Positions 39,349-48,536 of a stretch of DNA of 64,000 bases are shown piece by piece. The notes below the pieces were generated by a model. The model was not told where the DNA came from and searched no databases. It saw only the letters and a list, made by a program, of their open reading frames with translations. The stretch spans positions 60,893,857 to 60,957,856 of the forward strand of contig OY997647.1 in the NCBI GenBank assembly GCA_963921795.1, read 5' to 3'. The first letter of the stretch is position 1, and each line of letters starts with the position of its first letter. A program made the translations under genes and the position numbers. The DNA comes from Nannobrachium achirus. Taxonomy: Eukaryota > Chordata > Actinopteri > Myctophiformes > Myctophidae.

Positions 39349-40828
39349 TGTGAGGGGGTGGAAGTAGCGTTATCCTTTTTATTTTTTATTTTCTTTAATA
39401 ATTGTTTGTTTTTACAATTATTTCCTTTTGTTTGAGCATGTTTTGTATAATTTCTCTAATATGTTTCGTTGTGATAATGCTATATTGCTGTCTCCCTCTA
39501 ACAACCTCCTCTCTTTCCATGTGTGAGTCTGACTGCGAACTGATAGGATAACTAGACGCCGGTGCTGGCCAATGTATGGGGGACTGACGTCATGACCAGC
39601 CAATGGGCGGCTGGCAGAGTGGGAGGCGGCCCTTTAAGAGGAACGCCAGGCTCAGTCTAGGTTGACAAGCAAGGGGCGCAGACGTGTGTGTGGAGCAGGC
39701 TGAGGGAAGTGACTCAGGTGGCCGGCTGTGATGAGCAGAGAGACAGGCACAGGCCGAGCCAGGCAGTAACTGAACTGAACCTTATTGAACTAAAGTGCTA
39801 GGACCGAGTAGCGCTTTACCTTACAAACCCAGCGGATTCCAGACGGTGATCCGGGTGTCAGCGGTACCAGGCAGGGTCCGGCCATCCAGAGACGAGCGAG
39901 AGGGTCCTGACGAGCCGAACCGGCTACCCGGCTAACGAGAGGGGTCGTTGTGACTACTGTGGTGTCGTGTGAACTATTCGCAGCGGCAGGTCACAAGCCT
40001 GCCTGCGTGTGAGTATCCAATCCTGTACACCACTGTCACTAAAGTCACTGGCCTAGAGTTGAGCTGTATAGTCGTCACGACAAGGATACTGGCGTATTCT
40101 TTGTATTCACAGAACGGTGGACTAAAGACGTAGATGACCAAAGATGAGCTGTGTGCCGCTGTGTGTGCCATCCCACCTGCTGTAGAAGTCACTATTCCCA
40201 CCTGCTGAAACGATACTCTGCCTATTATTTCATATCTGCTTAGTTATATAACATTTATTCGTCCTTAAATCTGCGCTCCTTGCATTATAATTAATTATCG
40301 TAATTATTATACTATTACGATTTGAGGCCTTAACGAGCCGGTACCATAAACTAAGTGCACTTTAATTGTCACCAAGAACGTTACGATAAGAGAAAGAAGG
40401 GGGGTTTGAATTAACGTTTTATTGTTGACAGTGCTCTTATTTTTAGTTTTTAGTTAGTTGGCGCCGTAGGATTTTAGGGTTCCCTTTTATTTTATTATTG
40501 TGTTTTTGGCGTGATAGAGGCCGCTGTAACCTAGTAATAAAGATTGTTATACTTTTCTAAACTGTCGTCCTGGTCATTCTCTCCTCATGATTTATATTGC
40601 TCTGGTGTTCCGTAAACGAACTTGTGTGTCCCTAAAGGTTGTGCCTTTTGTGCACTTATTTTCCTCTTTAAACGAGGTGGCGTTGTCGGAAACTTATAAT
40701 TATACAATCTGCTAATGATAATACTTAATAATATACAACAAACCAAAAAGGTGTATTTACAATTATTTATTGGCAAATTCAGTAACAAGGTAATGACAAA
40801 GGTTAATGTGAGTTGGGCCACCCTTACA
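39349..40828 (+). repeat. 5' LTR
   Basis: 1480 bp, TG...CA ends. AATAAA at 40536-40541 is the likely R-region poly(A) signal. No confident TATA box. Confidence 0.95.
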
Positions 40829-40833
40829 TAAAT

Positions 40834-40852
40834 TGGCGTTTGTAGCGGCAGG
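40834..40852 (+). other. Primer-binding site
   Basis: TGGCGTTTGTAGCGGCAGG starts five bases after the 5' LTR; the leading TGG pairs with a tRNA CCA end. I could not assign the tRNA. Confidence 0.7.
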
Positions 40853-40913
40853 ATCGGACACAGAGCAATATAGAGGAGAGAGTGAATAAGTGTGTAATTG
40901 TGAACTTGTTAAT

Positions 40914-43900
40914 ATGATGATGATGCCGGTGTATCCGGGCGCCCCGTGGCTGCCCACGTTTGGAGGTACAGAGGGTGAACTTAAGTACAGGGAATGGAAA
41001 GTACAGATTAAAGGGCTATTGGGGACGCAAGATGTTAATGAGGCTAAAAAGGTTGCCATTCTATTACAAACCTTGACTGATGAAGCTAGACGGCAAGTTA
41101 ATGTGTTGGATGAGGGGGATCGAGATACTGTGGCCAAAATCTTTGCTCATCTAGATAACGTGTACAAGGAAACAATCCCTGTTGCAAAGGTACGCTCACA
41201 ATTTTATAGTTGCGCACAGCGCCCTGGAGAGAGTGTCAGTGCCTTTATTCTGAGACTTAGAGAATTATTTTGTGGGTTGCGGCGTTATGATGCGACTACA
41301 GCCCCCTCCGAGGCCGTCTTGAAAGACCAGTTTCTTATGGGGTTAACTGAGGGCCCACTTGGTCAAGCACTGAGAATATATGCTCGACGCCACCCTGACG
41401 AAGACTTCGCCGCGCTGCGACAGGAGGCCTTGACGTTGGACACGGAACATGGAGGTACGCCAGCTACTGAAATCGCTTGTCATGCTATTAACCCCGTAAC
41501 TGTCCCTGTGCCACCACAGACCTCTGCGTGGAGAGATGAGCTGAAGCGAGAAATAATGGAGGATGTCAAGACGCAGTTGCACGGTATGACGAAAGAGTTG
41601 ATGAGTGAACTCCGACCGCTCATCCAGGCTGCCGCTCCTGCTGTGCGTCCCCAACCACCGCCGTCTGAGGCGTCCTATGTGCCACCTGCGCGCCGGTACG
41701 CGCCACCTCAGAGATATGAATGGGATGGGGAGGGGAGGCCCATATGCCGTCAATGCAAACGGTCAGGACATATAGCTAGATGGTGCACTACTAATCAGCC
41801 GTCGTTAAAACTAAATCGTCCTGTTGCCGAGGTCCAGGCAACAGGAGTCCCCTTATCTGTGACACATACTCGGGCCAATGATGCATTTATCGGGCAATGC
41901 CCCATGATTAAAGTAAAGATGGGAGGCGTTCACTTAAAAGGGTTGCTTGATACGGGGTCCCAAGTCACTTTAATGCAACAGAGCTTATTTGAAGAACACT
42001 TCTCTCAAACTGATTTAGGTGCAGGGCCACTTGTGTTTAAATTAAGAACAGCAAATGGCCTTGACATACCGTACACTAGTTATGCGGTATTTGATTTGGA
42101 GCTAGAGGGAGTGCAAGTCCCGGGGCGAGGGGTCGTAATTGTTAAAGATGAACACTGTACGCAGCCCTTGATTATTGGCATGAACGTAGTGAGTGCATGC
42201 TGGCGTACACTGTTTAAATGGCCTGGGAGGGTTGCGTTTCCCCCGCGTCAAGCGAACGCGTTGTGGCGAGACGCATTCGCTGCCTGTAAAAGAGTTGAGG
42301 CTGTGACTAATGATGACGGGTCTTTGGGTTATGTGTGGCCCGTCAGTCGCCAAAGGATTCGGGTCCCCGCCCGCAGTGAAATGGTTGTATGGGGACGCAC
42401 ACGTCGGGGACCGGGAGGAACTGACTTTGAGGCTCTGGTCGAGGCGCTACCAGACATGAAGGAATTGGGGTTGGCGCGCGCCTTGGTTACGGTACGGGGC
42501 GGGCGGGTCCCTATTCGTCTCTGTAACCCCTTTCCTTATAGCCTGACGGTGAGGCGCTATCAGAAGTTGGGGAAACTGTACCCTGTGCATGATGCTGATG
42601 TTCGGGGAAGTCAAGATCTGAGCCTGTCCATGTCCGCTGATGGCCTGGTGGATGTTGCCCTGGTGAGCGCTGCGGAAGACGGACCCGTGCGCACCCTATC
42701 CCAAGAACTCGGTGGGCTGGCTGATCGCACTGACCTGCCCGAGGGAGAGAAAGAGGGACTGCAGTCCATGTTGCTGAGATGGGAAAAGGTGTTTGCTGTA
42801 CACGATGAAGATTTCGGGCGGACGGACGCCGTGCAACACCAAATCCACACAGCGGGCGCCGCACCCATTCGTGAGCGACACAGGCCACTGCCGCCCTCCA
42901 TGTACAAAGAAATGAAGGCCTTGTTAGGTGACATGTTGGCGAAAGGAGTCATCGCGGAGAGCTGTAGTCCGTGGGCCGCACCGATTGTGCTGGTTAAGAA
43001 GAAGGACGGCAGCTGGAGGTTCTGCGTGGACTACCGTAAGTTGAATGCAGTTACCCATAAAGACGCGTTCCCTTTACCTCGTATTGAAGAAACATTGACC
43101 AGTTTGACTAAAGCACAGTGGTTCTCGACTCTTGATTTGGCCAGTGGGTATTGGCAAGTAGGCATGGATCCACGTGATCAAGAAAAGACTGCCTTTACGA
43201 CCCCACTGGGTCTGTTTGAATTCAAACGAATGCCCTTCGGGCTGTGTAATGCGCCTGCTACGTTCCAGAGACTCATGCAGCACTGTTTAAGTGGACAAGT
43301 AGCTGAGTCTTTATTAGTTTATTTGGACGATATTATTATCTACTCCCCTGACTTCTGTTCTCATCTACAGCAGCTGGATCGGGTGTTCCAGCGACTATGG
43401 AAGCACGGACTGAAACTGCGCCTTGATAAATGTAAACTGTTACAACGTGAAGTGCAGTTCTTGGGGCATGTGGTGGACCGGGAGGGAGTGCGCCCCGACC
43501 CAGACAAGTTAGTGGCGGTGCGAGGGTGGCCAATTCCAACCACGGTGCGGGAGGTTCGTGCATTTCTGGGTCTTGCAGGCTATTACCGCCGTTTTGTAGA
43601 ATCATTCGCTGCTATAGCCCGTCCACTGAATAATCTCTTAATTGGGGTCCCCGTTGATAACAAGTCCTCACAGAAACCGATTATATGGACGGCAGAATGT
43701 CAAGCTGCTTTCGATGCGCTAAAAGGTGCCCTCACCCAAGCTCCGGTGTTGGCCTATGCTGACTATGAGGAACCTTTTGTGGTATATACGGATGCGAGCA
43801 ACCGGGGGTTGGGTGCAGTGCTAGCCCAAATCCAAGATGGGAAGGAACGAGTTATCGCGTATGCGAGTCGTAGTTTGCACCCAACAGAACAAAATGATGC

Positions 43901-45641
43901 TAATTATAGTTCCTTTAAATTAGAGTTATTGGCCCTTAAATGGGCTGTAACCGAGAAATTTAAAGATTATTTGGCTGGGGCGCGGTTCACTGTATTTACC
44001 GATAATAACCCGGTGGCGCACCTCCAGACAGCTCGCTTGGGCGCTATCGAACAACGCTGGGCGGCCCAATTGGCTTCTTTTACGTTTGAGATTAAGTACC
44101 GGCCAGGCAAGAACAATGCTAATGCTGACGCCCTATCTAGATTTCCTGTAGACACCGGGGCGGTCGCGACGGTGGAACTAACGCCCGCAGCAGGAAATGC
44201 TGGCTGGGCTGGTGCTGAGTGGCTGCGAGCACAGAAGGATGATGAGGCTATCCAGGTGGTGACGCGGTGTGTGGAGAGGGGCATCCACCCTACGTTGACA
44301 GAGAAGAGGAGCTGGACGAAAGAGGCGGCCCAGCTGTTGCGCCAATGGACGAAACTGCGGGTGGAGGGGGGGATATTGTACCGTAATGTGACTGACCCTT
44401 ACACCCAGGAAGAATATTTACAAGTTGTCTGTCCAGGTTCCAGGAGGAAGGAGGTGTGGAGAGAGATGCATGTGGCTGCGGCACATGCGGGGGTGGACCG
44501 GACGCTGGTGCAGCTCCGGCGGCGTTTCTACTGGCAAGGCATGGAGGGGGAGGTACGTCGTTTCCATGAGGGCTGTGTAAACTGTAGCTTACAAAAAACT
44601 AGGGTCGAGCCTAGAGCCCCTTTACAACCTTTCGAAGTCTCGTACCCCTTAGAAGTGGTGGCTATTGATTTCCTTACCCTGGGTCGACCTGCCGACACCT
44701 GTCAAAATATCCTTGTAGCCACAGATCTATTTACTAAATATAGCTGGGCCATACCCACACGTGATCAAACTGCTCAGACCACTGTTCGGGTGTTATGGAC
44801 CCATATTATACAGCCGTACGGTTGCCCCGCCCGTTTTCATTCGGACAGAGGCGCTAACTTCGAGTCTGCGCTCATGCAACAGTTATGTAATAATTATGGT
44901 ATTACTAAGAGCCGTACTACGCCGTATTATCCAGCCGGAAATGGTGGCGTGGAACGCTGTAATCAAACGGTACTTAATTTACTACGCTCGTTGGACACTG
45001 ATAAGCATGGCCGATGGCCTGAGCATCTGCCTGAGTTGATTCATGCGTATAATAACACTCCTCACAGCGCCACTGGCTATGCCCCGGCGTTTCTAATGTT
45101 TGGCCGCCATCTGCGGCGCCCTGTAGACGTGGAACTGGGAGTACAGCCTAGGCAGGACAGATTTGGGGTGGGGGACTGGGTTCAGCATCACCAACGGCGG
45201 TTGAATGATGCGTATCGCACCGCAGGGCAAAGGATGGAAAGGATGGCAGAACAGCGCAAGCGCATGTATGACAAGAGGGCGGGTATCCCACCGTTGGTAT
45301 CCGGAGAGCGAGTGTGGGTGAGAAATCGGAACAGACAGGGGCACGGGAAGTTGGCTTCTTGGTGGGACCCAGAACCCTTTGTTGTACTAGAAACAGTGGG
45401 CGAAGCTGGGCTAGTTTATAGGATTCGACCAGAAAAGGGTGGGCGAGATCGAACGGTGCACCGTAATGCCTTGAAAGTCTGCGTAGCGCCTCCAGAGGTG
45501 CCCCAGTGTCCCGAACCGACACCCCAGCAGCCAGTCGTGGGGCCGGTGTGGCAGCAGTGTTATGGTTTTTTCCCCGTAGCTCAACGACGTTCAGGGCGGG
45601 CTAATTTTGGGCAGCCGCCCGTACGCTACAGCCCTGGTTGA
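40914..45641 (+). CDS. Gag-Pol polyprotein of Ty3/gypsy element
   Basis: 1575 aa from the run of four ATGs at 40914; the frame is open earlier but only from non-ATG codons. No stop or frameshift separates gag from pol, so both would be made as one product. The N-terminal gag part carries one CCHC knuckle (CRQCKRSGHIARWC, 41745-41786). The aspartic protease has DTGS (41949). Reverse transcriptase shows the WRFCVDYRKLN motif and catalytic YLDD (43320-43331). RNase H begins at TDAS (43788). Integrase has the HHCC finger (HVAAAHAG ... CVNC), then a catalytic triad of Asp (44667), Asp (44844) and Glu (44952), spaced D,D-35-E. A GPY/F-like region (WWDPEPFVVLE) follows. All key residues are present, so the copy is potentially autonomous. 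Codon use is more GC-rich than the flanks. Confidence 0.97.
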   Translation: MMMMPVYPGAPWLPTFGGTEGELKYREWKVQIKGLLGTQDVNEAKKVAILLQTLTDEARRQVNVLDEGDRDTVAKIFAHLDNVYKETIPVAKVRSQFYSCAQRPGESVSAFILRLRELFCGLRRYDATTAPSEAVLKDQFLMGLTEGPLGQALRIYARRHPDEDFAALRQEALTLDTEHGGTPATEIACHAINPVTVPVPPQTSAWRDELKREIMEDVKTQLHGMTKELMSELRPLIQAAAPAVRPQPPPSEASYVPPARRYAPPQRYEWDGEGRPICRQCKRSGHIARWCTTNQPSLKLNRPVAEVQATGVPLSVTHTRANDAFIGQCPMIKVKMGGVHLKGLLDTGSQVTLMQQSLFEEHFSQTDLGAGPLVFKLRTANGLDIPYTSYAVFDLELEGVQVPGRGVVIVKDEHCTQPLIIGMNVVSACWRTLFKWPGRVAFPPRQANALWRDAFAACKRVEAVTNDDGSLGYVWPVSRQRIRVPARSEMVVWGRTRRGPGGTDFEALVEALPDMKELGLARALVTVRGGRVPIRLCNPFPYSLTVRRYQKLGKLYPVHDADVRGSQDLSLSMSADGLVDVALVSAAEDGPVRTLSQELGGLADRTDLPEGEKEGLQSMLLRWEKVFAVHDEDFGRTDAVQHQIHTAGAAPIRERHRPLPPSMYKEMKALLGDMLAKGVIAESCSPWAAPIVLVKKKDGSWRFCVDYRKLNAVTHKDAFPLPRIEETLTSLTKAQWFSTLDLASGYWQVGMDPRDQEKTAFTTPLGLFEFKRMPFGLCNAPATFQRLMQHCLSGQVAESLLVYLDDIIIYSPDFCSHLQQLDRVFQRLWKHGLKLRLDKCKLLQREVQFLGHVVDREGVRPDPDKLVAVRGWPIPTTVREVRAFLGLAGYYRRFVESFAAIARPLNNLLIGVPVDNKSSQKPIIWTAECQAAFDALKGALTQAPVLAYADYEEPFVVYTDASNRGLGAVLAQIQDGKERVIAYASRSLHPTEQNDANYSSFKLELLALKWAVTEKFKDYLAGARFTVFTDNNPVAHLQTARLGAIEQRWAAQLASFTFEIKYRPGKNNANADALSRFPVDTGAVATVELTPAAGNAGWAGAEWLRAQKDDEAIQVVTRCVERGIHPTLTEKRSWTKEAAQLLRQWTKLRVEGGILYRNVTDPYTQEEYLQVVCPGSRRKEVWREMHVAAAHAGVDRTLVQLRRRFYWQGMEGEVRRFHEGCVNCSLQKTRVEPRAPLQPFEVSYPLEVVAIDFLTLGRPADTCQNILVATDLFTKYSWAIPTRDQTAQTTVRVLWTHIIQPYGCPARFHSDRGANFESALMQQLCNNYGITKSRTTPYYPAGNGGVERCNQTVLNLLRSLDTDKHGRWPEHLPELIHAYNNTPHSATGYAPAFLMFGRHLRRPVDVELGVQPRQDRFGVGDWVQHHQRRLNDAYRTAGQRMERMAEQRKRMYDKRAGIPPLVSGERVWVRNRNRQGHGKLASWWDPEPFVVLETVGEAGLVYRIRPEKGGRDRTVHRNALKVCVAPPEVPQCPEPTPQQPVVGPVWQQCYGFFPVAQRRSGRANFGQPPVRYSPG

Positions 45642-45670
45642 GTTGGTCGCAGGGACTGCTAATGATTTAG

Positions 45671-45680
45671 TAGGGGGGAG
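45671..45680 (+). other. Polypurine tract
   Basis: TAGGGGGGAG directly before the 3' LTR, the usual priming site for plus-strand synthesis. Confidence 0.8.
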
Positions 45681-47181
45681 TGTGAGGGGGTGGAAGTAGC
45701 GTTATCCTTTTTATTTTTTATTTTCTTTAATAATTGTTTGTTTTTACAATTATTTCCTTTTGTTTGAGCATGTTTTGTATAATTTCTCTAATATGTTTCG
45801 TTGTGATAATGCTATATTGCTGTCTCCCTCTAACAACCTCCTCTCTTTCCATGTGTGAGTCTGACTGCGAACTGATAGGATAACTAGACGCCGGTGCTGG
45901 CCAATGTATGGGGGACTGACGTCATGACCAGCCAATGGGCGGCTGGCAGAGTGGGAGGCGGCCCTTTAAGAGGAACGCCAGGCTCAGTCTAGGTTGACAA
46001 GCAAGGGGCGCAGACGTGTGTGTGGAGCAGGCTGAGGGAAGTGACTCAGGTGGCCGGCTGTGATGAGCAGAGAGACAGGCACAGGCCGAGCCAGGCAGTA
46101 ACTGAACTGAACCTTATTGAACTAAAGTGCTAGGACCGAGTAGCGCTTTACCTTACAAACCCAGCGGATTCCAGACGGTGATCCGGGTGTCAGCGGTACC
46201 AGGCAGGGTCCGGCCATCCAGAGACGAGCGAGAGGGTCCTGACGAGCCGAACCGGCTACCCGGCTAACGAGAGGGGTCGTTGTGACTACTGTGGTGTCGT
46301 GTGAACTATTCGCAGCGGCAGGTCACAAGCCTGCCTGCGTGTGAGTATCCAATCCTGTACACCACTGTCACTAAAGTCACTGGCCTAGAGTTGAGCTGTA
46401 TAGTCGTCACGACAAGGATACTGGCGTATTCTTTGTATTCACAGAACGGTGGACTAAAGACGTAGATGACCAAAGATGAGCTGTGTGCCGCTGTGTGTGC
46501 CATCCCACCTGCTGTAGAAGTCACTATTCCCACCTGCTGAAACGATACTCTGCCTATTATTTCATATCTGCTTAGTTATATAACATTTATTCGTCCTTAA
46601 ATCTGCGCTCCTTGCATTATAATTAATTATCGTAATTATTATACTATTACGATTTGAGGCCTTAACGAGCCGGTACCATAAACTAAGTGCACTTTAATTG
46701 TCACCAAGAACGTTACGATAAGAGAAAGAAGGGGGGTTTGAATTAACGTTTTATTGTTGACAGTGCTCTTATTTTTAGTTTTTAGTTAGTTGGCGCCGTA
46801 GGATTTTAGGGTTCCCTTTTATTTTATTATTGTGTTTTTGGCGTGATAGAGGCCGCTGTAACCTAGTAATAAAGATTGTTATACTTTTCTAAACTGTCGT
46901 CCTGGTCATTCTCTCCTCATGATTTATATTGCTCTGGTGTTCCGTAAACGAACTTGTGTGTCCCTAAAGGTTGTGCCTTTTGTGCACTTATTTTCCTCTT
47001 TAAACGAGGTGGCGTTGTCGGAAACTTATAATTATACAATCTGCTAATGATAATACTTAATAATATACAACAAACCAAAAAGGTGTATTTACAATTATTT
47101 ATTGGCAAATTCAGTAACAAGGTAATGACAAAGGTGCCAGTTTAAACACTGGCGGTTAATGTGAGTTGGGCCACCCTTACA
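45681..47181 (+). repeat. 3' LTR
   Basis: 1501 bp. It matches the 5' LTR by eye throughout, except for 21 extra bases at 47135-47155 that form a hairpin (GCCAGT / ACTGGC, 6-nt loop) 26 bp from the LTR end. Confidence 0.95.
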
Positions 47182-47394
47182 CTTGATGTACAAGTACACC
47201 CCATGGACATGACACAGTATGTCACAGGGGCCCCAGTCCAATCCTTACTGCTGAAGCCAAGCAGTGTAGCATTGGGTACCATTTGTATCATCTGTGAATC
47301 GGCCGGGGATTGAACCCTCTAGCTCCCAATCTAAGGCCACTAAACTGGTTACACAAGGGTACTGTGCACATTGGTAAATGGTGCATTTATAATG

Positions 47395-47630
47395 CCTTTA
47401 TCCAAGGCGCTTTAGATTGTGCATTACATTCACCCATTCACACACAGACACGCATACACCGATGGTAGAGGAAACCAGGCAAGGCAACCAACCTGCTCAC
47501 CGGGAGCAACTAGGGGTTCAGAGACTTTACTCAAGGACTCTTCGACACTAACTCTGGGGGAGCCCGGGATTGAACTAAAAGAGCAAGATTTCCCCGGCAA
47601 CTCTACCCCCGAGCCACTGCAGCCCCTAAG
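47395..47630 (+). repeat. Dispersed repeat, unamplified relative of the 3065 repeat
   Basis: ATTCACCCATTCACAC, GGGTTCAGAGACTTTACTCAAGGACTCTTCGACA and GAGCCCGGGATTGAAC blocks in the same order as around the minisatellite, but with one copy of the 29-bp segment. The rest of 47182-47821 shows no gene. Confidence 0.65.
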
Positions 47631-47821
47631 TCTGGCCCTGGGCTCATCTTTATTATGTTTAAGAGTGGACATAACATGAACTTGTTTTGACTCACAGCAC
47701 ACACAACAAAGTGTTAACTGCGAGTGTAAAATTGGCGCTCATGTTCATTCACACAAAAACTTAAGTTCAATAATAGCAACAACAGAACACAGACAGAACT
47801 TGTCTAATGCCCCAACCAGCG

Positions 47822-48283
47822 CAGGGGTCTTCAACAGGGGGTCCGGGACCCTTAGGGGGTCCTCAGAGTTACTACAGGGGACCTTAAAATCTTTGTGTGA
47901 TAAACCTTTTTTCTCCTTTTTTATATTAACCCCTTGAACCCTAACGTCCATATTCAGAGAACTTTAGCCAAAAATAGCAGATCTACAAGCTCACAACGCC
48001 TCACGCTGCGAGGCGTTGTGAGATTGCAGATCGGCTATTTTTGGCAAAGTGGTTTGGTGTAGAGGGGGAAAAGAGCACACTAAGTATAGAGTGAAAGGTC
48101 AAGTTTATTAAGTATTGAGGTTACAAGTGGTTACATTATGATAACACAAATTGACATGAATCCAAAATACACTGATGATTGTGCTGTCAAACGATGACAC
48201 TATATGGATTCTGGCCTGGGGGTCCCTGCTTCATCTCTCTTTCGACTAAGGGGTCCTTGGCCTGAAACCGCTGAAGACCCCTG
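47822..48283. mobile_element. hAT-like MITE (AAGGACCCC family), full copy
   Basis: Ends CAGGGGTCTTCAAC and GCTGAAGACCCCTG; flanks AACCAGCG and ACCTAGCG agree at 6 of 8 positions, an aged duplication. The centre holds the hairpin core with AACGCCTCACGCTGCGAGGCG. Confidence 0.8.
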
Positions 48284-48536
48284 ACCTAGCGATTTGCAGA
48301 TAACAGTTGTCCTCATCTGTCATCACTCACTCAGGCTGTCACCTCGGACGGGCCAGGGGCTAAAGGCTGGCTGCCGTCTGCAGAGACCACAAGCACCGAA
48401 TGCAACACCCATAAACTGAGATCCCAGCTCCTCTTACAGTTGTCTGCACCACACGTAAAATTAGACGCCCCAGTCCCAGACGTCACAGAGGCTTCAGCAG
48501 CCAGACACAGGCAACTGGTTGAAGCAGTGTTACGAG

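Larger units (their letters stand above)
39349..47181 (+). mobile_element. Complete Ty3/gypsy LTR retrotransposon, 7.8 kb
   Basis: Order: LTR - primer-binding site - single gag-pol frame - polypurine tract - LTR. LTRs begin TGTGAGGG and end CCCTTACA. The domain order protease, RT, RNase H, integrase is that of Ty3/gypsy (Metaviridae). No env-like frame follows pol. The only difference I see between the LTRs is a 21-bp hairpin in the 3' copy, so insertion looks recent. The flanks CTAG (39345-39348) and CTTG (47182-47185) are not an exact target duplication. Confidence 0.97.

Noticed and set aside
40890..40913. Upstream extension of gag-pol
   Set aside because: The frame opens with GTG, not ATG; the first in-frame ATG is at 40914.
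41343..45522. Several minus-strand frames of 60-136 codons
   Set aside because: Shadows of the gag-pol frame; no independent motif.
45642..45680. Possible env frame after pol
   Set aside because: Only 39 bp separate the pol stop and the 3' LTR; no room for an envelope gene.
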